From: Antarctobacter aquimaris
GTDB lineage: Bacteria > Pseudomonadota > Alphaproteobacteria > Rhodobacterales > Rhodobacteraceae
Assembly: GCF_900184945.1 (NCBI RefSeq)
Contig: NZ_FXYF01000007.1
Coordinates: 217,918 to 281,917 of the forward strand
DNA: 64,000 nt
Direction: 5' to 3'
A program made the position numbers and the translations under genes. The notes under the pieces are model-generated. The model did no database searches, had not been told where the DNA came from, and saw only the letters and a list, made by a program, of their open reading frames with translations. Of the stretch, positions 1 through 8,800 are shown one piece after another (position 1 is the stretch's first letter; each line of letters starts with the position of its first letter).

Positions 1-703
1 AACCGACAAGGCCATAACCGGCCTCTTGCGTGTGCCCGGTCTTCAGCCCGTCCGCACCGATGCCCAGGCCCAGGATCGGGTTGCGGTTGCTGACATTCGA
101 GGGCGCGCGGCCGTCGAATTCGAACTTCTGCTCGGCGAACATCGGGTAGAACTGCGGGAAATCCTCGATGATGTGGCTTGCCAGCAGCACGAGGTCGCGC
201 ATCGACATGACGTGCCCGTCCGCCGGCCAGCCGGAGGCGTTCTTGAACACCGACGAGGTCATGCCCATCTGCTGCGCGCGCTGGGTCATCATGCGGGCAA
301 AGCCGGCCTCGGTGCCATCGGGCGACAGCGCCTCGGCCAGCACGACGCAGGCATCGTTGCCCGACAGCACGATGATGCCGCGCAACAGGTCCTCGACCCT
401 GACCCGGTCGGTGGTGTCGAGGAACATCGTCGACCCGCCAAAGGACATCGCATGCGCCGAGACGGGCAACCGTTCGTCCAGCTGCAATCTCCCGTCGCGG
501 ATCGCCTCGAAGGCGATGTAGAGCGTCATCAGCTTGGACATGGAGGCGGGCGGCAGGGCTTCGTCCGCCCGCTTGGCCAGCAGCACGGTCCCCGTCGTCT
601 GGTCCATGACGAAGGCGGCGGCGGCGCGGGTATCAAAGGCCGGGGCCTGCGTCGCCATCGCCATCATGGCGGCGGCGAGAAGGCTGCGGGACATCAGGCT
701 CAT
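1..703 (-). CDS. D-alanyl-D-alanine carboxypeptidase (penicillin-binding protein 5/6 type), C-terminus outside window
   Basis: Periplasmic serine peptidase that trims the terminal D-Ala of peptidoglycan pentapeptides. The reverse-strand translation starts MSLMSRSLLAAAMMAMA, a signal peptide ending near APAF. All three active-site motifs of the family are visible: SMSK (SxxK), SGN in VLSGNDAC and KTG in DGLKTGHT. GGAG lies about 7 bases before the ATG. About 234 residues are present; the end of the catalytic domain and any C-terminal membrane anchor lie beyond base 1. It follows a SPOR-domain lipoprotein on the same strand, a pairing I recall from Rhodobacterales. Family certain; the exact paralogue (dacA, C or F) cannot be told. 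Confidence 0.93.
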   Translation of the reverse strand, partial: MSLMSRSLLAAAMMAMATQAPAFDTRAAAAFVMDQTTGTVLLAKRADEALPPASMSKLMTLYIAFEAIRDGRLQLDERLPVSAHAMSFGGSTMFLDTTDRVRVEDLLRGIIVLSGNDACVVLAEALSPDGTEAGFARMMTQRAQQMGMTSSVFKNASGWPADGHVMSMRDLVLLASHIIEDFPQFYPMFAEQKFEFDGRAPSNVSNRNPILGLGIGADGLKTGHTQEAGYGLVG

Positions 704-1271
704 CACGGTTCTCCGAGTCACTTTGGCGGGTCGGTCTGCGCAGTTATCGCCCATGCGGCGGCGGCTGTCATCCCGGCTGGGCGGGCAATCGCGCATCGAC
801 CGGTCATTGCGGCGGGCTCTTTCCGCCCGGTTGGGTCGTTCGGCTTTTGCAAGGCGGGGCAAGGTTGGTTGTCACCTTGGTCAGGCACCTCCCGGCCCGC
901 ACCTGCGCCACGGTGGTGCCGTTGATCGGGCGTGCGTGCGGAGGGGGGAAGGCCGTTGGCGTCTTGTCCCGTATCGGCCCGTGCGTGTCGGTCCGTCTGT
1001 GCGGGAATGTCCCGGCGGGCAGGGGGGACGTGGAACGACGTCCGCCCGGACTGTTGAGTACCGTGTGAAGAGATATGAGACGGTCTCGCCGGCCGGCCGC
1101 GATGCGGAAATCGCGGGCAGAGAGTTCCCTGGGGCATCGAACGGGCAGGGGCATTCAGGCCAATCGCCACCATGGGGGACGCTCCTGCCACCGGGGTGCC
1201 TCCTTGACGGGTGCGCCTCCTTCATGGGTCGGCGGGTGCGGAAACCGGCCCGCCGACCTGCCCGGCCCGGA
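704..1271. other. 568-bp spacer between SPOR gene and carboxypeptidase
   Basis: No ORF here has convincing codon use or a ribosome binding site. The longest reverse frames are Pro/Arg/His-rich out-of-frame translations. The spacer may carry the promoter of the carboxypeptidase gene; I see no clear -35/-10 pair, repeat or terminator. Confidence 0.5.
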
Positions 1272-2168
1272 TCAGTCGCTCACGGCATAGGCGTCGGTAA
1301 AGCCGGTGCCCTTGATCTTGGCGAGCAGCGTCGCCAGTTCGTCCTTGGTCTGCGCCGGACCGACGACCACCCGCCAGAACTTCTTGCCCTGCGAGCTGTG
1401 CGACTTGACGGTGGGCACCATGCCCTCCTGCCGCATCGCCGTCGCGGTGTTGTTGGCGTTCTGCTCGACGCTGAAGATGCCGATCTGGATGTAGGGCCTG
1501 GCCAGCGTCGATGCCGCCGGCGGAGCGGCCGGTTTGGGCCGCGGTTCGGGGCGTGCCTCTACGGCGGCAGGCGTGAGCGACGCCGTCTCGATCGCCGCGG
1601 CCGCACCGCCGACCACCGGGTCCAGTGCGGTCTCTGCTACGGCCGGAGCCGCCGGAACCGCGCCCAGCGGGTCTTCGGTCACGGCGGCGATGTCGGGTTC
1701 AGGCGCTTCTTCGCGGCGCAAGGCGACGATGTCCAGGTTTGTCGGCTGTCCGGCCAGCACACCCAGGGCGGCGGCCGCGTCCGAGGACACCTGGAGCCGT
1801 GGCCCCGGCGTCTCGCGCTCCTTGCGGAACAGCGCGCCGATGACGAACTTGCCGTTCTGCTGGTTGCGGATGATGATGCGTTCGGGTTCCTGCACGTCGG
1901 GATGCGCGACCCAGACCCCGCCAAGCGATGGGCGTCCGTCCCAAAGGCCGGCCTCCTTCGCCTGGAAGATCTCGGGCGCCTCGACGTCCCGGGGCGCGCC
2001 GCGGGTCTCCGCGGTGCTGGCCCGCGCGACAACCTCGTCGCTGCCGCCGGCCTTGGGTTTCAGGAAGGACGGCATCTGGCCGTCCGCGCAGCCGGACACC
2101 ACCAGCAACGTCGTCCCCGCCACGGAGAGACGCAGGAGTCCAGAAAAGGTCGATAGGATACCGCTCAT
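1272..2168 (-). CDS. SPOR-domain lipoprotein
   Basis: 298 aa. The N-terminus MSGILSTFSGLLRLSVAG leads into a lipobox (VSGC), so a lipoprotein anchored after export. The middle is low-complexity Ala/Pro/Glu-rich sequence. The last 75 or so residues form a SPOR domain (RPYIQIGIFSVEQNANN ... FWRVVVGP ... DAYAVSD), which binds denuded septal peptidoglycan glycans. It sits upstream of a D-Ala-D-Ala carboxypeptidase on the same strand, so a role in wall remodelling at division is likely. The ATG at 2168 is the start of the hydrophobic leader. Confidence 0.85.
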   Translation of the reverse strand: MSGILSTFSGLLRLSVAGTTLLVVSGCADGQMPSFLKPKAGGSDEVVARASTAETRGAPRDVEAPEIFQAKEAGLWDGRPSLGGVWVAHPDVQEPERIIIRNQQNGKFVIGALFRKERETPGPRLQVSSDAAAALGVLAGQPTNLDIVALRREEAPEPDIAAVTEDPLGAVPAAPAVAETALDPVVGGAAAAIETASLTPAAVEARPEPRPKPAAPPAASTLARPYIQIGIFSVEQNANNTATAMRQEGMVPTVKSHSSQGKKFWRVVVGPAQTKDELATLLAKIKGTGFTDAYAVSD

Positions 2169-2381
2169 GTCTTGCCTCTTGCCCTAGTCCTGTCACGGGG
2201 ATCCCCGGACATGCGCCGGGTTTTCCCGGTCGCGCAAAGCCTCACCGGAGCTCTGTCGGCTCCTTTTGCGGCAAGACTACCCTGTCGTACGCGCCAAGGA
2301 AAGCCTGCAATACGGGCGAGGTCGGATTTTCGCCGGGTGTGCTTTCAGAATCGGAAAGAGGTCACTATCGAAGACGGCAAC

Positions 2382-2471
2382 GGAGGTTTGGCAGAGTGGT
2401 CGAATGCGGCGGTCTTGAAAACCGTTGAGGGTGAGAGCCCTCCGTGGGTTCGAATCCCACAGCCTCCGCCA
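2382..2471 (+). tRNA. tRNA-Ser(UGA)
   Basis: Class II tRNA with a 7-bp acceptor stem (GGAGGTT with AGCCTCC), anticodon loop CTTGAAA giving anticodon UGA, a long variable arm, the T-loop GGTTCGAATCC and an encoded CCA at 2469-2471. Its 3' end is followed immediately by a decayed site-specific recombinase gene, so it may mark the edge of an integrated element. Confidence 0.97.
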
Positions 2472-2474
2472 TTC

Positions 2475-2855
2475 CCGAAAAAAATGGGCACTACAGTAGG
2501 CCCGGTGTTTCCCGTCGCGTGGCTCAGCGCCGCAGATTCTATATCTCTTTGATCTATAATAGTTTTCACGCTATTTTCATTGACGATGGTCTTGTGGAGG
2601 ACGGCGCTTAGATACTCGCGTTTGAACTGGAGGTTGCCTTCGCTGAGCTGCGTTCTGACGAAGTCGGCGAACTTCTTCACGGCTTTTCGGTCAGTTTGGC
2701 GGTCGGCTGGAGCTCGGCCAGGGCGCGTTCCTCGTCGGCCTTGGCGAGGTTTCGTTTTTCGGTGAGTGCGGCCAGCCGCTCTTTGAACGTCGGTTCGGAA
2801 GGATCGATCGCGCCGTCTTCCATGGCATCGTAGAAGCGCCCGAGCCTTTTTTCCG
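2475..2855 (-). pseudogene. large serine recombinase, 3' part (split by IS256 insertion)
   Basis: Reverse-strand continuation of the recombinase at 4335-5302. It reads KRLGRFYDAMEDGAIDP and then FKERLAALTEKRNLAKA, the helical C-terminal region of serine recombinases. A frameshift near 2680 separates ALAELQPTAKLTEKP from the next-frame KKFADFVRTQLSEGNLQFKR. No stop is met before the antisense of tRNA-Ser, so the true end is unclear. Joining this part to 4335-5302 across one copy of the 8-bp duplication restores NEAEKRLGRFYDA in frame. Confidence 0.85.
2848..2855 (+). repeat. target-site duplication, left copy (TTTTTCCG)
   Basis: The 8-bp direct repeat TTTTTCCG immediately precedes the IS256-family left end and recurs at 4335-4342 immediately after the right end. 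An 8-bp duplication is normal for IS256-family transposition. Confidence 0.88.
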
Positions 2856-3488
2856 GGCAGTGTCCCTGGTGGTGGTGTAGGAGGCCGCGCGCGGAGCCTT
2901 CGGCGTAGCGTAGCGCGCGGCCGTGGGTGACGCTGGCGGTCACCGTCGATCTTCGGAAAAGGTTCGGGTTGCGAGACCTTGAACCAAGAACGGAGATGAC
3001 GATGACCGACGACAGAATGGCGCTGATCGAGTTGGTTGAACAGCGGGCCGATGGCGACCTCGTTCGCGAGATGCTGGCCTTTGCGGCCGAACGGATCATG
3101 GAGGCCGAGGTTGAGGTGCGGACTGGCGCGACGAAGGGCACGCGCTCGCCCCTGCGCGAGGTCCAGCGGAACGGATACCGCGAGCGCGACTGGGACACCC
3201 GTGCCGGCCGGATCGCGCTGGAGATCCCCAAGCTCAGAAAGGGCAGCTACTTCCCGAGCTTTCTGGAGCCCCGGCGCACCGCCGAGAAGGCCCTGGTGGC
3301 CGTTATTCAGGAGGCATACGTCCAGGGCATTTCGACCCGCTCGGTCGATGACCTGGTCAAGGCGATGGGTGCCGGCGGGATGTCGAAGAGCCAGGTCAGC
3401 CGGCTGTGCGCCGAGATTGACGAAAGGGTGAACGCCTTCCTCACCCGGCCACTTGAGGGCGCCTGGCCCTACCTCTGGCTTGATGTGA

Positions 3489-3521
3489 GCAGGCGAACGC
3501 CATGCGTTCGAGTGAGCCTGC
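3489..3521. repeat. palindromic insert A inside IS256 transposase
   Basis: Arms GCAGGC plus GAACGC (3489-3500) pair with GCGTTC (3504-3509) and GCCTGC (3516-3521), leaving a 3-base loop and a 6-base bulge. Compared with the same codons in the relics at 23355-23750 and 27869-28403, this copy carries 36 extra bases, which keeps frame and adds 12 residues. Confidence 0.8.
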
Positions 3522-3652
3522 GCAAGTACCTCAAGGTCCGGGAAGGCGGGCGCATCGTCAGCCGTGCCGTGATAGTGGCCGTGGCGGTCAATGAAGATGG
3601 CAAGCGCGAGGTGCTGGGCGTGGCCGCCGGCCCGTCGGAAGCGTGCGCGGGG

Positions 3653-3677
3653 GAAAACAGTCCCCCAGACTGTTTTC
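3653..3677. repeat. palindromic insert B inside IS256 transposase
   Basis: Perfect 10-bp arms GAAAACAGTC and GACTGTTTTC with a 5-base loop. The insert runs from about 3644 to 3689, between codons for GPSEA and the expected P-F-W, and shifts the frame by +1. A related insert occupies the same site in the relic at 27869-28403. Confidence 0.8.
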
Positions 3678-4334
3678 TGATCCCGCTTACCCTTCTGGAC
3701 CAATTTCCTGCGATCCCTGGCCGACCGCGGCCTGCGCGGCGTCAAACTGGTTATCGCGGACGACCACAAGGGCCTGCGGGCGGCCACGCGCCGGGTCTTC
3801 ACCGCAACCCATCAGAGGTGCCGCGTGCACTGGATGAGAAACGCCCCGGCACATGCCCCGGCCAAGCAGCGCACCGCGGTGGCGGCGATGTTGAAAACCA
3901 TCTTCGCTCAGGAAACCAAGGCTGATGCCGAGGCGCAATGGGACACCGTCGCCGACGCGCTCCGCGAAAAGCAGGACAAGCTCGGTGCCTTCATGGATGC
4001 CTCCCGCGACGACGTCCTCGCCTACATGGACTTCCCCCGAGAGCATTGGGCCCAGATCGCCTCGACGAATCCGCTCGAACGGGTGAACCGAGAGATCAAG
4101 CGCCGGGCAAACGTGATCGGCATCTTCCCCAATGATGACGCCATCATCCGCCTGGTCGGTGCGCTGATGCTGGAGACAAACGATGAATGGGCTGTCGCAA
4201 GACGCTACATGAGCCTTGAAACTCTCGCACGCGTGACCGACAATCCCACCGTCAGGCTGCCCGCTGTGGCTTCCTGATCAAACCCTGACCTCTCCGAGGG
4301 TCGGCGATCCTACACCACGCCGTGGGACACTATC

Positions 4335-4342
4335 TTTTTCCG
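4335..4342 (+). repeat. target-site duplication, right copy (TTTTTCCG)
   Basis: Second copy of the 8-bp direct repeat, directly after the IS256 right end (GGGACACTATC). Confidence 0.88.
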
Positions 4343-5302
4343 CCTCGTTCAGCTCGGTGCGGATCCGGTCCAGATGGCCGCTGTTCTCATGGCGCCTGAT
4401 CGCTTGGCGCTCCATCAGGTTCGAGAGCATTTCGCGAACCCGCTGGCTTGAGAACAGGTGTGTGCTGACCGTCTCGATAACGAACTGGTCGAACGCCTCC
4501 ATGGGAACGCGCATACCCGGGCATGTCGACTTGCCACGACGCCTCTCCCCGGAGCAGTTGTAATAGCGATATGTTCCGCTCTTAGCGGTATCGATCACCA
4601 TTCCCGAACCACAGTGGCCGCAGACGGCGATCCTCGAGAGCAGGATGTTACTGGTGGTAGTGCGCGGCGCGGTTATTTGGGGATTCCGCTTGCGAAGTAT
4701 TTTCTGCGCCATGTCGAAGCGATGTGGAGGAATAATTTCCGGGACCAGAACGTGGATGGCTGTCTCGCGGCCCGCCTTTTTTCCGTAGAGGTAGTCACCC
4801 TTGACCGCGCTGTCCGTCAGCCGCTGGTGAACCATACCGATCGTCCAGTGTTTTCCACGCCGGGTTCGAAAACCGTTCTCGTTCAGCCAGACGGTGATCA
4901 ACTTGACCCCATGGGGCCGGACTGGCCGTCTCCGTTTTCCAGCAGGTCGAACATTTTCCGAACAACCTCCGCCTCGAGGGGATTCGGCTCCAGTTTTTTC
5001 TTGGCAGTTTCGCCTCGATGCGAGTCGACATAGGTGCGGAAGCCGTAAGGGGTTGGGCTGCCGCACCAAAAGCCCTGCTTTGCATTCTCACGCAGGGAAC
5101 GCTTCACATGTTTTGACGTCTCGCGAGAGGAATGCTCGTCGACGAGCATGATGAGACGACGCATCATATCGCCGATTTCGTCGTGGCCCACCTCTTGGGT
5201 GACGCTCACCACCTCGATCCCGCGCTTGCGCAAGGCGCGAATGGAAAGCTCTGCCTCCACGGCATCCCGGAAGTATCGGCTAAAGGAATGAACGACGACC
5301 CT
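4335..5302 (-). pseudogene. large serine recombinase, 5' part (truncated and frameshifted)
   Basis: Reverse-strand product resembling resolvase/recombinase proteins with a Zn ribbon. It begins abruptly at RVVVHSFSRYFRD, because about the first 80 residues, including the catalytic Ser, are replaced by the IS3 relic. Next come SLRENAKQGFWCGSPTPYGF, GKHWTIGMVHQRL (recombinase domain) and CGHCGSGMVI with a later CPGM (zinc-binding). A frameshift near 4905 separates ENGDGQSGPMG from VKLITVWLNENGF. The C-terminal part continues beyond the IS256 insertion at 2475-2855. Now inactive; it probably once integrated a mobile element at or near tRNA-Ser. Confidence 0.87.
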
Positions 5303-5369
5303 TGACCTGCCCCCCGCGAAATCCCTCACCGTAATGTAGAGTCTGCGCCAACCCTGAAGGAGCAGACAC

Positions 5370-5667
5370 ATGAGAAAGAGCCGTTTCACCGAGGCGCAGA
5401 TAATCGGGATGATCAAGGAACAGGGTTCAAGCGTTAAGCGATTGATCCAGTGGATCAATCGTAGCGCAGAACGGAATGCCGACGGCCGAGGTGTGCCGCA
5501 GGCATGGCCTGAGCACGGCAACGTTCTACAAGCTGAAGGCCAGATATGGCGGGATGGAAGTGTCCGAGGCGGCCAGGCTGAAGGCGCTCGAGGATGAGAA
5601 CGCCAAGCTCAAGCGCCTGCTGGCAGACACCATGCTGGATAACGTCGTCTTGAAAGACTTGCTGGGA
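5370..5667 (+). pseudogene. IS3-family transposase OrfA, frameshifted by a palindrome
   Basis: HTH protein that cooperates with OrfB. MRKSRFTEAQIIGMIKEQ is in one frame and GMPTAEVCRRHGLSTATFYK in another, followed by the leucine-zipper part LKALEDENAKLKRLLADTM and DNVVLKDLLG. Intact members, as I recall them, have about two residues between IKEQ and GMPTAE. Here 49 bases occupy that place, including a perfect palindrome, giving a net +43 and a frameshift. Confidence 0.85.
5439..5461. repeat. palindromic insert C inside IS3 orfA
   Basis: Perfect inverted repeat: CGATTGATCCA, one-base loop, TGGATCAATCG. It lies in the middle of the 49-base insertion (5424-5472) that disrupts orfA. Confidence 0.82.
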
Positions 5668-5867
5668 AACACGTTGCTGGCGACACGCCATTGACGAAGC
5701 GCAACCCGTCAGCGAAAGCCGCCGATCGTCCTGCCGCCCCGAAACAAACCGCACCGTCGGCGGGGCAGCGCACTCCAGGCACTCGGATGACGCCGCCTTC
5801 GACATCGCCATGGGTCGAACCGGTCCGCAAACGCCGTGTCATATCGGGCGCAACAGCCGGCATCCCG

Positions 5868-8800
5868 TCACGAGGCAGAGGCCAGCAGTTTGGCGTTGCC
5901 ACCCGCCGCGGTCGTGTCGATGCACAGGTGGCGTTCGAGCACGAAGCGTTCCGGCGCGATCGCATCGACCACCAGCGGAATGATCGGGCCAGCGCGCTGC
6001 GACAGGGCAATCCGCAGGGCGCGGGTCCAGTCCGATGCGCCTGCGGCCGCCACCACGTCGACGCCGGAGACATGTGTCAGCACACCGGGATCAACCGTCC
6101 CGTCGAGCGCCCTTACCGGCGCCCCGGCATCCGACAAAGGTTTGGCCAGCGCCGGCGACCCCGGAACCGCGATCACCGCGCCGCAGCCGACCCCAAGCGC
6201 CTGAATCGCCTGCGCCATCGCGATCTCCGAGGTCGGGCCGAGGCACAGGACGGTGCCACGCGGATAGGTGCTCAGCCGGTTGCTTTCGCCGGTCGGCCCG
6301 GGCAGCGTCTGCGGCGCCATGTCGAAGGCGGCTGTTTCGGACAGGGCCTTGCGCACCAGGCCCGATCGGTCGCTGAGCGCGGTGCGCAGGGCCTGCACCC
6401 GGTCGGGCCGCGCCGCCCAGTTTCGCGCATCCAGCGCGGTCAGGGCCTTGGTCAGGTCCGTCTCGCTGATCGCGTTTCCCGCAGGTGCGGGATGACTGGC
6501 GGTCGTTCCGACCTTGCGGAACCGCGTCAGGTACAGGGGGCCGCCAGCCTTGGGGCCAGTTCCGGACAGGCCTTCGCCGCCGAACGGCTGGCTGCCGACG
6601 ATGGCACCGATCTGGTTGCGGTTCACATAGCAGTTGCCGACCTGGATCCGGTCGATGATCTGCTCCACCCGGTCGTCAATGCGGGTGTGCAGGCCGAAGG
6701 TCAGGCCGTATTGCCGCGCGTTGATGGCGTCGACCACCTTGTCGATCTCCTGCGCCTTGAACGTGGCCACATGGAGAACCGGCCCGAAGATCTCGCGCTC
6801 CATGTCGGCGATGCCGCGGACCCTCACGATTGCCGGCGTCACATAAGTGCCGCCCTCGGGGGCTGGCAGCGTCTTGACCAGCGTGCCCGCCTTCCGGTGC
6901 TGGTCGATGTAACCCATGATGTCCTTTTGCGCATCGACGTCGATCACCGGCGACACATCGACATCCAGGTTCCAGCTGTCACCGATCACCAGCGCATCCA
7001 GCGCGCCGGACAGCATCTCCATCAGCTTGTCGTGTACGTCTTCCTGGACGTAGAGGATGCGTAGCGCCGAACAGCGCTGGCCGGCCGACTGGAACGACGA
7101 GATCAGGATATCCCGGACCGCCTGTTCCGGCAGCGCCGTGGAATCGACGATCATTGCGTTCAGGCCGCCCGTTTCCGCGATCAGAACCGCGTCCGGACCG
7201 GCGTTCTGCGCCAGCGCCTTGTGGATGATAATTGCCACCTCGGTCGAGCCGGTGAAACAGACACCGGCAATCCGCGGATCGCTGGTCAGCGGGCCGCCCA
7301 CCGTGGGCCCGTCGCCGGGCAGCAGTTGCAGCGCGGCCTCCGGCAACCCGCAGTCGCGCAGCATCTGCACCGCCCGCGCGGCAATGATCGGGGTCTGTTC
7401 GGCCGGTTTGGCCAGCACGGCATTGCCCACGGCCAGCGCCGCCGCGATCTGGCCGGTGAAGATCGCCAGCGGAAAGTTCCACGGGCTGATGCACACGAAG
7501 ATGCCACGCGGGTTGCCCGGTTCGTCTTCGTTAAGACGCTCTGCCTCGTTGGCGTAGTACCGCAAAAAGTCGACCGCCTCGCGCACTTCGGCGATGCCGT
7601 CCAGCACGGTCTTGCCCGCTTCGCGGGTGGTGATCGCGGTCAGTTCGGCGATGTTGTCCTCGTACATGTCGGCCAGTTTGCGCAGCACATTCGCCCGCTC
7701 GGCGACGGGCGTTGCCGACCAGTCCCTGAACCCCGCCTCGGCGGCGTCCAGCGCTGCGGCGACATCCTCGGCCGTCGCCTCCTGAACGGTGCCGACCCGC
7801 CGCGTGCTGTCGGCCGGCGCATGGATTTCGCGCTTTGGTCCGTTCGAGACGTGGCCACCGGCCAGCATCGGGCCGGCATCCCAGGTCGCATCGGCGTAGG
7901 CCTCGCGCGCCGCCATCAGCGGCAGGATCGACGCAGGTTCATTGATGCGGTAGCCCTTGGAATTGGGCCGGTGCGGCGCGAACAGGTCGGACGGCTGCCG
8001 GATCGACGGGCTGGCGATCTGATCGCCCAGCTTTTCCATCTCGGCGACCGGATCCCTTGAAATCGCCTCGGCGGGGATGTTGGGATCGACGATCTGGTTC
8101 ACGAAGGACGAATTGGCCCCGTTTTCCAGCAGGCGGCGGACCAGGTAAGCCAGCAGATCCTGATGCGCACCGACCGGCGCATATATGCGGCAGCGGGTGC
8201 CTTCGGACTCCTTGACGATCTGATGTAGCGATTCCCCCATGCCGTGCAGGCGCTGGAATTCAAAGCTGTCCTTGTCATTGCCCGCCATCTGCACGACGGC
8301 CGCACAGGTGTGCGCGTTGTGGGTGGCGAACTGCGGATAGATCCGGTCGCGCCGGTCCAGCAGCATTTGCGCACAGGCCATGTAGCTGACGTCGGTGTTG
8401 TTCTTGCGGGTGAAGACGGGAAAACGCTCGACCCCCAGTTCCTGCGCCAGCTTGATCTCGGTGTCCCAGTAGGCCCCCTTGACCAGCCGCACCATGATCT
8501 TGCGATCATACCGTTCGGCCATGTCGTATAGCGTCTCGATCACCGGCGCGGCACGGCGGCCGTAGGCCTGCACCACCACGCCGAAGCCGTCCCAGCCGAC
8601 AAGCTCGGGCGTCGCCATCATCGCCTCGATCACGTCCAGCGACAGGTCCAGCCGGTCCTGCTCCTCGGCGTCGATGTTGAATCCGATACCTGCCGCCGCC
8701 GCCTGTTTCACCAGTTCGACCGCGCGCGGCACCAGTTCGGCCATCACCGTGGCCTTGTGGGTGTATTCATAGCGCGGGTGCAGGGCCGACAGCTTGACCG

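Larger units (their letters stand above)
2996..4277 (+). pseudogene. IS256-family (mutator-type) transposase, frameshifted
   Basis: DDE transposase. The natural start [18 protein letters not shown] is at 2996 (or 3002). The first frame runs through [20 protein letters not shown] and [15 protein letters not shown]. The C-terminal part is in another frame from about 3825 ([16 protein letters not shown] ... STNPLERVNREIKRR ... TVRLPAVAS). Two palindromes interrupt it: one adds 36 bases in frame within the WLDAT-YLKV segment around the first catalytic Asp, and one of about 46 bases replaces one codon after GPSEA and shifts the frame. The protein is therefore not made intact. Confidence 0.9.
2856..4334 (+). 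mobile_element. IS256-family insertion sequence, copy 1 (1479 bp)
   Basis: The outer ends are imperfect inverted repeats. The left end reads GGCAGTGTCCC then TGGTGTAGGA; the right end, reverse-complemented, reads GATAGTGTCCC then TGGTGTAGGA. It contains one transposase frame (2996-4277) interrupted by two palindromic inserts. It interrupts a serine recombinase gene and is bounded by TTTTTCCG duplications. Length, ends and duplication size all fit the IS256/mutator family. Confidence 0.9.
5303..5697 (+). mobile_element. IS3-family relic (left end and orfA only)
   Basis: Starts near 5303 with TGACCTGCCCCC, the sort of terminus seen in IS3-family elements, exactly where recombinase homology stops. 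It carries orfA (from 5370) but no recognisable orfB; homology is lost soon after the end of orfA. The right-hand part is deleted and the remaining 170 bases before putA hold nothing I recognise. Confidence 0.8.

Noticed and set aside
718..1191. Reverse frame of 157 codons between the SPOR and carboxypeptidase genes
   Set aside because: Low-complexity Pro/Arg/His-rich translation, no ribosome site, no resemblance to a known family.
2345..2474. Reverse frame through tRNA-Ser continuing the recombinase
   Set aside because: It is antisense to the tRNA and gives the familiar spurious peptide of such read-through; it is not evidence for a longer recombinase.
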